Positions 47,286 through 58,776 of a stretch of DNA of 64,000 nucleotides are shown here, in pieces; the stretch's first letter is position 1; each line of letters starts with the position of its first letter. Under the pieces are notes generated by a model. It had not been told where the DNA came from, did no database searches, and saw only the letters and a program-made list of their open reading frames with translations. The DNA is from Platynereis dumerilii (Eukaryota; Annelida; Polychaeta; Phyllodocida; Nereididae): positions 1 through 64,000 of the forward strand of contig JAPTHN010000110.1 in NCBI GenBank assembly GCA_026936325.1, written 5' to 3'. The translations under genes and the position numbers were made by a program.

Positions 47286-48559
47286 TTCCCAGTAAAAAAC
47301 TTAATTAGCATTTCTGCATGTTTCAATATGCGGTCACACACAGCCTAATGAACGTGCAGCATTCTTCCATAACTCCTTACCTATGACTTATGTCACTGTT
47401 CCCCAGGCTTTCATTTCACATATGCCTTTGCATAATACCTAAATAACGCCAAGCGGCCTGATGCAATATCAACTTTGCCTAATGAACAGGTACTTGCATC
47501 ACTTTCCTGGTTTGTTCGCAACTGATCTTTCCTTATGGCGTACCCATATCCTCGAATGACGATAACCAGCATATTGCAAATATAGCTGTGCCTCAGTCGT
47601 CACTATCAGGAATGATAATTAATGATAACTTCTGAACAACGCCGCGGAAACAGATGAGTCATTTGCACACAAAAATGGTCTCCTACCCACGCATGTGAAT
47701 TGATGATAAATTTATCCGAACACAATGCCGTCTCCTCGCATTGAGCTATCCTTTCTTGTTTTCTCAAGGCTTATATGATGTACTGTTCTTATTTGGTCCT
47801 CATTCCTTGTCTCAACTTTTGAGTACATAATGCATTGTCATCGTCTGGCCTTCCTCCAGCAATGCATGGTCTGGTCGTCATCCAAAAATTTCTTGTGCAA
47901 TATTGACAAGACAACAACCTCCAGAGAAGATACTATATGGTATCCATCATCCTATTCTGTGACCATAGTGTCAAGTTAATTGTAAAATAAAGTAAAATAT
48001 CCTCTTCATAAAGCTTCACTATAGCATTCTTCCATAGTTCTCCATTCAGTGATCTCTGACAATGATTCCCTTTTGGACCTGCCAAGCAGGGCGGCAGTCA
48101 TCCTACAGTAGCTTCATTTTGCCTTCTGCCAATTTGATAATAGTAGTGAGACTGGATCCGACTTTGTTCAAGCAGTGTTTGAAGTGCTTGGTGAATCCTT
48201 TGGAAATCACACCGTTTCTTCCTTTTGCGGTATTGTCCTTGTCCTGATTGGAATACAGATTCACTATCCTCTTGATCTGAATGCTTACACCCTTCAGTTC
48301 TATTCTGGGATGCATGGATGGGGTAACGTGCTTCTATTCCTCCACGTAAACTTTTATGCTGACCAATCACAAATTTTCTTTCGTGCTGACCATTCACAAA
48401 TGTTCATGGTTACCAGCATACAAGAACATATTCTTTTCTCTTCATTGCCATGCTGACCATCGCGTTACCAATGTACATGAAGTACACTTTATGTCCTATC
48501 ATTAAATAACTTCCTTATATTTTAATCCTTCTTGGAATCCATTCTTGAAATGAAATTCA

Positions 48560-48668
48560 CAGCAGCGTCCCTGCGATTCGAACCCGCGACCTCGCATATA
48601 CCCTTTCTTTCTTCAAAATAAAAAATCTTAACATTAGTGTCCGGACGCGCTACCAATGTCGCCACTGA
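48560..48668 (-). other. tRNA-like segment (minus strand)
   Basis: Reading the minus strand: TGGCGACATTGGTAGCGCGT resembles a tRNA A-box/D-arm. About 60 bases further, GTCGCGGGTTCGAATCGCAG resembles the B-box/T-arm. The spacing between them is longer than in a normal tRNA, and the T-stem is not fully paired, so a working tRNA is unlikely. It is perhaps a SINE head or a captured tRNA. Confidence 0.4.
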
Positions 48669-49017
48669 GTCTACTGACTTGGAGTTCTTGTAATTCGCTC
48701 AAAGTGCACTTTACTTCTGATTTCATCTTCAGCGTTGTCATATACTGACAAACGAACGGAGAAAGTGCCTCTGAATTCTGAACTCGTGAGCCATAATGCA
48801 ACAGTGTAGCAGACACCTGCATTAATTTCCCTTTCTTTTAATATAAAACGGTAATCAGATTGTTACAGCACATTTATTTTGGCCACATGCATGAATCATT
48901 ACTCGCTATCTTCAATGTCTATTTTTAGAACATTTTTTCGGTTTGAAATGAAAACGAGGCTCTCCGCCAGCTCAACAGCATATATCGGTCAGTAAAAGTG
49001 TTAAAAATGTGCTGTTG

Positions 49018-49128
49018 GCCGGTTCGGCCTTGGTCTAGGGGTAACGTCTTCGCGTCTTAATTGACCAGCCAGCTCTCTCGCAAGAAGAAGTTGAAGTTCG
49101 TCGCTTCGAATCCCGTTGGGAACAAGTT
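49018..49128 (+). other. tRNA-like segment (plus strand)
   Basis: TTGGTCTAGGGGTAACGTC fits a tRNA A-box, and GCTTCGAATCCCG about 50 bases later fits a B-box. The T-stem does not pair well, so this is probably a tRNA-derived relic and not a functional gene. It lies about 350 bp from the other tRNA-like segment, in opposite orientation. Confidence 0.4.
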
Positions 49129-50854
49129 CCTAACTTAACAACCACATCTTCAGGCAAGGAAAGAAATCCATTGTCACTTCGTCCTTCCCCTCAATTCATG
49201 AGAGATATGACTGGGAATTCGAGTACGTAACAAGAAATAAATGGCATCCATATAAAGACAAGCAATGGCTCAGTGAGTTACGCTTGAAGATAAACACCTC
49301 CTATCCTCCAAAGTCCAAACCAGGCTTTTGTATTTGTTGCCTTGTCTTATTTATTACTGTGAGAATGTGACAGAAGGTTTTTTCTTTCATTTTCCTCACT
49401 TTCTTTCATACAACAGGGATATTTCCAATAAGCTTCCTTTTAATAATAAAAAGTAACACAGTTCGATAAAGGAGAAATTCACTTATGAATAATAAAGATA
49501 CACGGAAATCGACAGAAAATGCCACCTGGCTCTTTCGTTGTTATGAGTTGTCGCTTTGGCAATTATGTCCATACGCATATGATTTATCCATGTGCATGCC
49601 ATCAATAGTTCAATTAGACTTTTGGCTTTCATAGACATGTCAGTGAATTGGCAAACACAAGACTCAATTTAATTGCTCGTTTTTCCTTTCATTACTTCGA
49701 TGTGATCCTAGGTAATTCAAGTACCATTGGACCATAATCCTATGACATCAGTGTCTTATTTTGGTACTCTTGTAAGTACTCTCTTTCGCACAATATTGAC
49801 CTTGGGTCAACTAACACCTGAAGGGATCACCTGCCCGTGGTCTACTTCACCAGCTCACTGAAAAGTATCATCAGCAAGTGTCATAGTGACAGCGTCTTCC
49901 TTCAATAGTCCTAACCTTTATATTTTGTCCACAAAACACTTAAAGGGTCGTCCGCACGTGGCATATTGGCCGTGCCAAAATGCTTAGCCTCTCGATTTCA
50001 TGTTTACATGTATTCCATAATAATCTTTTATACAGAATATACTTTCTTTCATTTTGCTAGTAGCCATATAAGAGCACAATTCTAGCTAGGTTTCTTTTCT
50101 CCAAGCTTTTCCCTTGAGACGCATATAGGTCTCCAAGGCTGTCTCCTATCATAGGATCATCTCCTTCCTTTAGGACACGTTTCCCTCAAAAAGACTTCTG
50201 TCAAAAGGTATCGGAGAGTGTCGTCACTGGCACTGTCTTAGCCTGCTAAATGTGCTAACTTCGATTGTAGCTCAGCATCCTGTGTATCTTTTCAACGTTT
50301 TCGGTTGCGATGTTCTGTTTTGTCGGCATCCTGACTCACAACTCATCTCGAATAAATAACAGATAATTAATTTAATCTCCCAAATCAGTAGACCAGCTTC
50401 CTGCAGCTTCTCAGTCTCTCCTCAACTGATAATTAATTTAATGAATAAACTCACAAATGGAGTTAGTCTATTGTCGATAACTTCTCATTTTCCTCTGTCA
50501 TACCGAGATTGTAGTTGCCTTTAATATTTCATATGGCTTAATGAGACATATGAATTCATGACATATGAATTCACCGCTCGGACCGACCTGCCAGGGAAAA
50601 AGCAGTGACAGGCAAGCACAAGCCTTTCATTAGTTACAACACCATTCAAGCAGTTTCATTCTAATTACATAATTTCAACACATGTTTAATCTCTTAATCT
50701 AAATTATGCAGACCCTTCTTCACACCGGCTGTGATTCTTCGCCAATACACCCACCCCCCTCCCTCGATACTCTACCCCTTGTTTATGGCCACTCCATCAT
50801 TTGGTATTTGTCTTCCGTTGACTCCACTACTGGTTTCTTAGTGTATCTGGAACA

Positions 50855-51427
50855 ATGCAGCGAAGGAGAATGTCCTATCCACCTTCACACCGCAACCTGG
50901 AATGGCTTACATCAATTGGTGTGGAAGTTGCTCAGCTTCAGCGACCTAAGCAGATGGTTTCTGTGGCAACTCAGACTGAGGCTACATGTATTTTCCACTT
51001 GCCTCCAACCCTCGATATTGATGCTTTTAACTCTGCAGCCAATTACGTGGCTTGCACATATGCTCAGCAGAAACCTCTTGTGAATGGATGGGATTCTGAT
51101 TGTCCTAGTCCCACCTCTACAGCCGATTCATCATGGTCAACAGAGGAGGACCTTCCAGGCTACCAAATGACAGCTGAGGCAGCTGCTCAACCTACACATT
51201 TCTTGCCGCCATTACGTCCTAAGCCTTTTCGCCATCGCCATTTCTTCGACGATGAACAGGAAGTACATATGGCTACATCAATCCCGATTTATACATCAAC
51301 GCCAGTATCGTCCCCTCCACTGTTGATGCTTTCTCAGCGTCTCCATCAAATACAGGAACTACCTGAAGATTTTCAAGACGCAGAAGAACAGCAAACCAAA
51401 TTGAAGACGATTTTGAAACAACAGTGA
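50855..51427 (+). CDS. Unknown accessory ORF of the retroelement (190 codons)
   Basis: Opens MQRRRMSYPPSHR and continues without a break to TTA ACA-rich DNA. The middle is S/T/P-rich and acidic (DSDCPSPTSTADSSWSTEED), and the end is Q/E-rich and probably helical (LSQRLHQIQELPEDFQDAEEQQ). There is no signal peptide or membrane segment. An overlapping frame (50706-51083) is probably its shadow. Codon composition is like that of pol. Function is unknown; a regulatory accessory protein is possible. Confidence 0.4.
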   Translation: MQRRRMSYPPSHRNLEWLTSIGVEVAQLQRPKQMVSVATQTEATCIFHLPPTLDIDAFNSAANYVACTYAQQKPLVNGWDSDCPSPTSTADSSWSTEEDLPGYQMTAEAAAQPTHFLPPLRPKPFRHRHFFDDEQEVHMATSIPIYTSTPVSSPPLLMLSQRLHQIQELPEDFQDAEEQQTKLKTILKQQ

Positions 51428-52390
51428 CCAGGTTTCTTTTCAATCTTATGAACAGTAAAACCCATTAAGATCCACTTATTTCTTTGATTTACAGCATAAA
51501 TTCATTAGAACACGGAACAGTAAAACCCATTAACAAAATATTCTCTTGATTAATCAAACAACAGTATCATACACATATATACAATAATATAGAACTCCGA
51601 ATATCTCGAACAGTTCTTGACTAAATGTAGTCACAACATCTACTACATTTTCCTTCAATATGTACGTGACATTGCTGACTTACACACCTATCCATTAAAT
51701 TTTTAAACCATTAACAATTGTAATGTTTCGTCTATTTTTATAACAACATATTCTTAAAATACTTGCATTGGTACACCTTACCAGGCCTCAAACCTCAACA
51801 AGAGTTCTCGATACGCACATTTCAACAATGTGCGATGATACCTTGCATTTGTTGCATCGCCAACTTGTTGCTTACATGCCACCAGAAGGGTGTAGTCCCT
51901 TCACTTCGTTCCCAGACCAATACGGTTGACCACCGTTAAGTCTTTCCTGTAGCTCACACGCATTCAGCCGGATTATTCACCTACTTTGACCTTACCAACC
52001 CCGCTTTCAAAGCTTGCCATTCTTCGTTGAGAATTGTTCTCCACCTCTTATCAGTGTTTCCTCGTGACCAATTGGTAATATTTCCCTATGATTTGGCCAC
52101 TGTCTTCTCGCAGCATTGGCTACATATTTCCTTGTCCTTGCTTTTGGTTTCTTCAACTGCCTGACAGCAATTCTTTGGATTTGTTTACCTCCTTGATATA
52201 ATACTTTAATGGCTTATCATTTTATCCTCAGCAAACACCATTATTTGGTACGCATATTTCAGCGAGAAAGTATCTCGACAAAGATCCATCATGATCTTTC
52301 CTTAGTAAATCCAATTGTCTTTTAAGCATTAAATCGTTTTTTTTATGTTATTTGATGACTATTTCTAGTTGTTTCTTGATCACTTTTCAG

Positions 52391-52459
52391 TTATAATGAG
52401 ACTATGTTATAATGAGACTATTTTATAATGAGACTATTTTATGATGGGATTATTTCATA
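52391..52459. repeat. 17-bp tandem repeat, about 4 copies
   Basis: The unit TTATAATGAGACTATTT is repeated with small changes; the last copy is diverged. Confidence 0.85.
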
Positions 52460-52552
52460 GTGACATTACCTTTCTTTTGGATGATATGATTCTGACACTG
52501 GGTGACACATGTTGCATTTGTTCTTGTTAATTTTACCACGTTCATATCACTA

Positions 52553-52644
52553 GCATTTTGTACATATTCCATTCTGCATTTTGTGAATATTCCATTCTGC
52601 ATTTTGTACATATTCCATTCTGCATTTTGTAGATATTCCATTTT
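52553..52644. repeat. 23-bp tandem repeat, 4 copies
   Basis: The unit GCATTTTGTACATATTCCAT (plus TCT) occurs four times in a row with one or two differences each. Confidence 0.9.
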
Positions 52645-52983
52645 CACCTGAATTTTACTGACTGGTTTCCTTTTTGCATCTCTGCTTATGTCATGAATCT
52701 CGTTAATTGCAGATATTGGCCGTCAAATATCTTGCCAGTTGAGAAGTTTTATATACATTTATTGCTATCGTATTTTCTTATGACTTGTCCACCACCTTGC
52801 CGTCATGCCGTGTAGGTACTGCTTCGATTGAGCATTCTTGTACTGCTCTGATCAGGTATTACCTTGAGCATTTTTCTTAGAAATTATTGTGCAGCATATT
52901 ATTTGAGAACGTATCTCAATATGTTGCAAGTCTCTGCCTCCATCGGACTGGGAGCCCGATCATGATTTGGGGATATCTTGTGC

Positions 52984-53048
52984 TACTTCAATTTGTCCGG
53001 CTTATGCCGTGTGGTTTTACTTCAATTTGTCCGGCACATGCCGTGTGT
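52984..53048. repeat. Direct duplication of about 34 bp
   Basis: ACTTCAATTTGTCCGGC and the following ATGCCGTGTG occur twice in tandem. Confidence 0.85.
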
Positions 53049-53664
53049 TTCACCTTAGCACAATTTTTATGCGTTTCTGAGGACCTTGCTCACCCTGTGA
53101 TTATAGCATCGCTTCGCATTTCGGGGAAAGAGAATTTTTTTTGTAAATGACCAACTTGCTCTTCACAAATTCTAGCTAGCTAGCTAACTCCTTTTCCATA
53201 GTTCATTACATGGTATGGCATCACAAAATAGCCCGGCAGGGGGCGCTTTCCATGTTGCCATGGCTTCACCGAGACTGCCGTGGGAAGCAGTTTCTTGTTG
53301 CATTGGTAGCATCCTTGCCCCTTATATGGCACGTTCCCTGCTGCAAAATTTTCGGCTCAGCCCACAGGGCCCAGCTCTTGCGGAACCAGTAAAACCTTAG
53401 CTTACCTGCTCTAATCTTTACACCTGTAGAGAGGCGGCAGTCCTACATACAGCTTGCAACATTATGTAAGTACATTTTTCAGAGAGTCATTTACCGGTCA
53501 TTTAGGACCACCAATCTGCATATGCGTTTACTAACTAGTAAACTGGGAATTTATTAGGCATCGAGTCTTTTCTTTGTTCACATCCGAGTATGTGTTCACT
53601 GTGTTTTTGTGGTCGAGAGTTCAAAATCATTATACTCCCAATTTTTCTTACACGCGTGTAATTT

Positions 53665-53922
53665 GTGGGAAAGTGTTTCATTGACTTACATTCTTTGACG
53701 GTTATTCTTATGTTTTCAAGTCTGGTCGATCCTGTCGATTTCAGTGATTTTAGAGTACATCTTTTGCATTTTCTGTTGACATACACGGCATTCTTTCATA
53801 TGATAGGAAAGGTGGTTGGAAAACTCGTGTTACCTAAATGTTATGAATACTTATTTCCATTGATAATTATTTGCGTACTGATAATTATATTCGTTTTGCA
53901 TAGAGTATGTCGACCTGATTGA
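53665..53922 (+). CDS. Small hydrophobic ORF before the envelope-like gene
   Basis: 85 codons. The C-terminal half has a clear membrane-type segment (YLFPLIIICVLIIIFVL) followed by HRVCRPD, as in a small single-pass protein. It may be an element-encoded membrane peptide or chance; there is no homology that I recognise. Confidence 0.3.
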   Translation: MGKCFIDLHSLTVILMFSSLVDPVDFSDFRVHLLHFLLTYTAFFHMIGKVVGKLVLPKCYEYLFPLIIICVLIIIFVLHRVCRPD

Positions 53923-54150
53923 TTAATTTTGCGCACTCTATTTATGCTAATCATTAACACCATGTAATTTTGCTTATGAACGTTTCCTACCTCTTATTTT
54001 GTTTACGTGCATGTCTACATTTCTTTTATCATGTCTTTCTCACCACCTTATTGGTTGATAGTTATAGTATTACCTGATTTTACCTAATGACGCTACAACC
54101 TTTTAGTCATTTATATACTTTACTACCTCACTTTCTTTATAAGCATTACA

Positions 54151-57100
54151 ATGACGCTAATTGTCCTTATCCCTTTCCTATTCCTCCCCTTGGTTCTGGC
54201 TCAATCACCACCCCCATCTGCTTTGCAACGAATTGCTGAGCAAGACGCCTTTCTTTATAAGAATTTTGGTTTCACCATTAATCCAAATACGGCCACTGTT
54301 TGGGCCAAGCGTACTTTGCTTCAAGCACAAGAACTACCTATGGCTTCTTGTAGAGTTTCTATGTTTAATGAATGGTGTTCTCGCAAACGAGACATACTTG
54401 CATGTGATTTGGGAGCCAACATCTCTACACCACCATGTGTCTGGCCTCCCGATTCACCTCGTATCACAAAATTGATCCTTTCTTCTGGCCCACTCACTAA
54501 GGACATTATGTCTTTCTTCACGACTATGCCTTTTATGACATATCTCACATTGCAAAATCTTACTTCTGAAGTCATGTTTCCTGATGTTATCGACTCATTT
54601 CCTGAGATTAATTTCTTAGATCTACCAAATACTCAGGTGACTCATATACAGTACGTTCAAGCGCGTTCTCAGTTACATGCTATTACTAATTTAGTTCTTG
54701 ATGACGCCTCTGTCTTTGCTCCATGGTCTTCTCTTTATCGTTTAAGGCGCTTACAACTTACCTTACTTAGAGATTTATCGTCTCCTGCTTTACCTTTATT
54801 GCCAAACGCCCAGTTAACTCATTTAGACCTTACCATACACGGTTCAACATCTTTTCCTTGGAACCACCTCGGCGTTTCACAAACTAAGTTAATATCCCTT
54901 AGACTCCATCTACCAGATATGACTCGCCTCCCACCTTCTATGCCTTTTAACAATATCCAACTATTGAAATTACAAGCTTCTAATGTTCCTTTCGAAGTTT
55001 CCAATCTTTTGCCTGACCTATCAGCACAACAATCCTTTAATTTTACACGACCGAAACCATTTCTCCAAACACTTATTCTTCAAGGTTTCTATTTCCAAAA
55101 TACACAAGAATTTAATGTCTTAAATTTAATTACAATAGTTATAGAAGATTGTCTTGGCGGAATACATAATTTACATTATCCAACATCTCTTAGGGTACTT
55201 CGACTTAGAAATATTACTACATCACGATCATTGAGAGATCCGTTAACAAACACGCCAAATTTGCGTATTTTTGAACTAACTAATTCTAAACTAACATTTA
55301 TTTCTAGAGCATACTTTAGACATGTTGATCAACTTTACTCCTTAAATTTATCTCACAATCAGATTCATACCTTTGAAATTAGAGATAGAGATATTCGTCA
55401 TTTAGCTGTTATAGACCTTAGTTACAACTCCCTGTATAGAATTTCTGGCCCTTTCTTTATTAGAGACCATCTGGAGTATATTTTCTTGCAACACAACCAT
55501 CTGCAGTACTTAGATGGCGTTAATCTGCAAATTTACTTTCCTTCACCTGAAATGAAAGAACTTGACCTAACATCTAACCCTCTTATTTGTAATTGTGACT
55601 TGGCAGTTTTCTTGAACACGTTACCAGATACCACTCAGATCTCTGGTACTTGTCAAGGTAACGTGTCCTTCCCTATCCAAAATATGACCTTCGAAGCATG
55701 TGACTCAATCCCTTTGCTTCGTTCACCCCGTTCCCTTAGAGACCAATTACGTCATATGCAGCTTCTTGCATCTGTCACTCATGAAGACGCTCTTGCAGTC
55801 AAAAGAAACCCTAGCCTCTTTCCACCAGATGCAGCTTCACGCTGGAGCTCTGCACCCGCCCAGCTTCTCCGCCCAGACTATGGCGTTGGTTACAGTTATA
55901 GGGGACAAATTTTTCCCAGTGTTGAATTCTTCATCATTAATGCCAATATTTTCTATCCTGATTTCCACATTCCCACATTCACTTGGGACCTCACTATGTT
56001 TGAAGACATGTGTCAATCCCCTGATGATTTAATTGGTGCAATATGTTCCGACTTCGCTCCACTTTTAAAGAACACTATTGATAAAGTTGATTCTTATAAA
56101 ACAGCGTTAAAATCTAAGCTAGCACACATATCTATTATTTTTACTCAACAAAATTTTGAAGAATATCGTCCGCCTTCCCCCACGCATTCTACCCCCGTCG
56201 CCCCCCCTCCTCTTTCAGCAGTCCATCACCATGCTAAGAGGGAAGCTCCAGACTCTCATGTCGAGTCTGACACATTTTCATATCCCCCCCCGCCTACTAT
56301 GCCCCCCTTCTTTGATCAATACTCACCACCTAGTCGTCCTAAACGAGCAGGTCGTACACCAACACCTCGGGATCCCCTTGCCTTACCCAATACTGACGAT
56401 ACGTCCAATTCAACTAAACAATTAATGCAATCTACTAACGAAACCTTTCGTGTCAATATTAATACTCAGGATTGGAAATCCAAAGACAGTACTGCTTTCT
56501 GGCTTTCAGTTACTATCCCACAGGCCGGAGCAGGTATGTCTGCTAATATTAGAAGACAGAGAGATCAAATTTTTGTTAATACTATTGAGTCTATGTCTGC
56601 GCGTCAGAATCTTATGAGAGACGCATTCCTTGAGATGCGTTCCGACTTAGTTCTTACCATTGACGTCATAGCCAGTACCTTCACAAATACCTCCAGAAAC
56701 ATCAGATTCCATACGCTCTTAAATGAAACTAATCAGGAAATTATTTCCCAATTTGCAGTGGTTAGTAATGCTATAAACGCATTACAACGTAAGATTCAAG
56801 CCACAAGGATCCTTAGCCTGCTGACCTCGAAATATCTCAGGCTTTGGTCCCAGCAAATACAGCAACATCACATCCTTCTGAATGAAGCTGATAAATTAAT
56901 TACAGCTTTTCACGAGCTGGCTGCAGGTAAAATTTCACCACACGTCCTCCCAGCCACTTATGTCCATCAATTGGTACATAAGGTATCAACAGTATTATAT
57001 TCCTGGCACAATAGTTATCAATTAGCTTTCACAGATTTGGCACATATCTATCAAAAATCTCAACCAATCTTTATGCCCACTCGAAACGGTTTCTTATTAC

Positions 57101-58776
57101 AACTTCTCTGGCCAATCCAACCTAAGAATTCCCAACCTTACACATTGTATCACACAGAGTCACTCCACGTACCTGTGGTAGCTACCCCTGCTTTCCAAGA
57201 CCGCGAGTCTAATCATGATTACACCCGTATTTCTATTCCAAAACCTTTTCTGGGTGTGCAGCACGATTCCTTCTTGGAACTCAGTCTTGAAGAGCTCCAG
57301 GAATGTCTTAACATTGACGATCAATTTCTTTGTACAGAGTCAACAATTCAAATTGATAGCTCACAGCTATCCTGCAACACCGCAATATACACGAATGCTA
57401 CTGCCGATGTCATTTCCGACCTTTGTCAGGTCGACTATTTCTTTGAACCTTTTAGAGCAGCACCTCGTGTCATAGACGCAGGCCACCAGCTCTTGGTTAC
57501 TGGCTTATCACTCCCATGGACTCGACGTTGCTCTAATGATCGTGTGGCACGTCCGGTTCCTGGTAGCCTTTATGCTGTCCTTCAGCGCGGCCAGTTTTGC
57601 TTTTGTGAATTCTCCTCCCCTTCAGGCTTTATTCCCAGGCGTATTACAGGTTGCCCCGCATCCGAAAATAACCAATATAAACCTTTCTTAATTAACTATA
57701 CTATTAACGCAATTGCGATGCATTCTTTTGAACGTGAACTTAACTTTTCAGGACTTCCACCATATGAATCTTATGGCATGCCAAATTTCACCTTGCCTAA
57801 GTTTGCAGTGGCTGCCAGAATCGCAAATACGTCCCTTGCCAATATGACACATGGCATTATTAAGCTTAAGGAACTTAGTCGCCTTATCCAACAAAAGGGT
57901 GACGATTTTCTCCTCAAATGGGCCGAGCTGGAAGCTTCCTTCTATCTTTCAGCCTGGTTCAGCCTTCGCCATTGGATCCGTGGTTTTGCCTTTATCGGTT
58001 CCATAGCTGGGTATTTGTCTTTAATTTTGGTAATATTTATGTATTGTCGTGGTAGATACCTTAGTGGCCTCTTATCCTCTATGGTGATGGCTACTCATTT
58101 TAAACCATCCCACGCTAACCTGGTCCTCCCTGGACGCCCTTTGAATTGCGATTCGGTCAACTATGTACTTTACCCTGTTTCTCTAAGTCCTGTCAGTCTT
58201 ATACACATCACTACCCTTCACCTCCTTACTATTTGTGTCTTCTACATGGTCGTGAGTTTGGCTAAGCGTTGTCTTCATAAGTGTTGCAGGGACTTCAGAG
58301 TGATGCATCGCTCGCCTGAAACCCGCAAATTTCCCCAGATCGAAATATTCATGGAATTGAATAGTGGACACCAACGCTTACTTCTATATGTTCTTACTAT
58401 TAAGTCCCATCTTTCTACACTCTCTCTTAAAGGTGTCATTTGTCCTAATAGTTTCAAGTGTGACCATCACAGGTTATACAGTATACTTAAACCCAATTGG
58501 GATACTGCATTGTGCTCTTTGCAGATCGACTCACTTAACGTGGAACTCCCTAGACTCATTAATGTTCCTTTATATAAGCAGAAAAAGTTACAGCAGATTA
58601 TGCAAGGACAGTTTGCGGTGACTATGCTCGCATCTGACTCGGTTCACCTTTACAAATTGGGCCATAATATGCAAGAAGTTGTCAATACCCAAGAGCTTAA
58701 TCCTTACTCAGCTCTAATTATCGCCCATGCTATGCTATGCATAGGGCGATTATGCTTTAGTGCTGAAATCTACTGA
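54151..58776 (+). CDS. Envelope-like surface glycoprotein with leucine-rich repeats (fossil)
   Basis: 1541 codons without introns. A signal peptide (LIVLIPFLFLPLVLAQ) is followed by leucine-rich repeats at about 100-475 (LYSLNLSHNQI, LAVIDLSYNSLYRI, LEYIFLQHNHLQYL), closed by an LRR C-terminal cap (NPLICNCDLAVFL...C...C, about 475-525). A P/S-rich linker contains the furin-type site RPKRAGR near 730. The later ectodomain is helical, then carries a cysteine cluster at about 1050-1175 (ECLNIDDQFLCTES, LSCNTAIY, FCFCEF). The spacing recalls the F-like envelopes of gypsy elements and baculoviruses. A membrane segment lies at about 1276-1300 (IGSIAGYLSLILVIFMYC) and a second hydrophobic stretch near 1355. 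The last about 20 codons come from an inserted repeat, so the end is not native. The LRR-envelope combination is unusual. Confidence 0.75.
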   Translation: MTLIVLIPFLFLPLVLAQSPPPSALQRIAEQDAFLYKNFGFTINPNTATVWAKRTLLQAQELPMASCRVSMFNEWCSRKRDILACDLGANISTPPCVWPPDSPRITKLILSSGPLTKDIMSFFTTMPFMTYLTLQNLTSEVMFPDVIDSFPEINFLDLPNTQVTHIQYVQARSQLHAITNLVLDDASVFAPWSSLYRLRRLQLTLLRDLSSPALPLLPNAQLTHLDLTIHGSTSFPWNHLGVSQTKLISLRLHLPDMTRLPPSMPFNNIQLLKLQASNVPFEVSNLLPDLSAQQSFNFTRPKPFLQTLILQGFYFQNTQEFNVLNLITIVIEDCLGGIHNLHYPTSLRVLRLRNITTSRSLRDPLTNTPNLRIFELTNSKLTFISRAYFRHVDQLYSLNLSHNQIHTFEIRDRDIRHLAVIDLSYNSLYRISGPFFIRDHLEYIFLQHNHLQYLDGVNLQIYFPSPEMKELDLTSNPLICNCDLAVFLNTLPDTTQISGTCQGNVSFPIQNMTFEACDSIPLLRSPRSLRDQLRHMQLLASVTHEDALAVKRNPSLFPPDAASRWSSAPAQLLRPDYGVGYSYRGQIFPSVEFFIINANIFYPDFHIPTFTWDLTMFEDMCQSPDDLIGAICSDFAPLLKNTIDKVDSYKTALKSKLAHISIIFTQQNFEEYRPPSPTHSTPVAPPPLSAVHHHAKREAPDSHVESDTFSYPPPPTMPPFFDQYSPPSRPKRAGRTPTPRDPLALPNTDDTSNSTKQLMQSTNETFRVNINTQDWKSKDSTAFWLSVTIPQAGAGMSANIRRQRDQIFVNTIESMSARQNLMRDAFLEMRSDLVLTIDVIASTFTNTSRNIRFHTLLNETNQEIISQFAVVSNAINALQRKIQATRILSLLTSKYLRLWSQQIQQHHILLNEADKLITAFHELAAGKISPHVLPATYVHQLVHKVSTVLYSWHNSYQLAFTDLAHIYQKSQPIFMPTRNGFLLQLLWPIQPKNSQPYTLYHTESLHVPVVATPAFQDRESNHDYTRISIPKPFLGVQHDSFLELSLEELQECLNIDDQFLCTESTIQIDSSQLSCNTAIYTNATADVISDLCQVDYFFEPFRAAPRVIDAGHQLLVTGLSLPWTRRCSNDRVARPVPGSLYAVLQRGQFCFCEFSSPSGFIPRRITGCPASENNQYKPFLINYTINAIAMHSFERELNFSGLPPYESYGMPNFTLPKFAVAARIANTSLANMTHGIIKLKELSRLIQQKGDDFLLKWAELEASFYLSAWFSLRHWIRGFAFIGSIAGYLSLILVIFMYCRGRYLSGLLSSMVMATHFKPSHANLVLPGRPLNCDSVNYVLYPVSLSPVSLIHITTLHLLTICVFYMVVSLAKRCLHKCCRDFRVMHRSPETRKFPQIEIFMELNSGHQRLLLYVLTIKSHLSTLSLKGVICPNSFKCDHHRLYSILKPNWDTALCSLQIDSLNVELPRLINVPLYKQKKLQQIMQGQFAVTMLASDSVHLYKLGHNMQEVVNTQELNPYSALIIAHAMLCIGRLCFSAEIY

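Larger units (their letters stand above)
47286..50704. other. Long non-coding spacer of the retroelement, with tRNA-like segments
   Basis: No supported ORF in 3.4 kb. Two segments resembling tRNA-derived sequences are listed separately. The direct repeat TTCTTCCATA occurs at 47363 and 48026. The rest is moderate in composition and unexplained. Confidence 0.45.
51428..54150. other. Leader region before the envelope-like ORF
   Basis: Largely non-coding, T-rich DNA. It contains a paired repeat (GAACAGTAAAACCCATTAA at about 51451 and 51516), the short tandem arrays at 52.39-53.05 kb, and the small hydrophobic frame at 53665-53922. Confidence 0.5.

Noticed and set aside
48560-49128. Functional tRNA genes
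   Set aside because: A- and B-box words are present but the T-stems do not pair properly and the spacing is off for one of them.
54151-58776. The LRR ORF as an ordinary host receptor gene
   Set aside because: It is intronless, shares the T/C-rich codon style of the adjacent pol, has a furin-type site and an envelope-like cysteine cluster, and lies in retroelement order. Not fully excluded.
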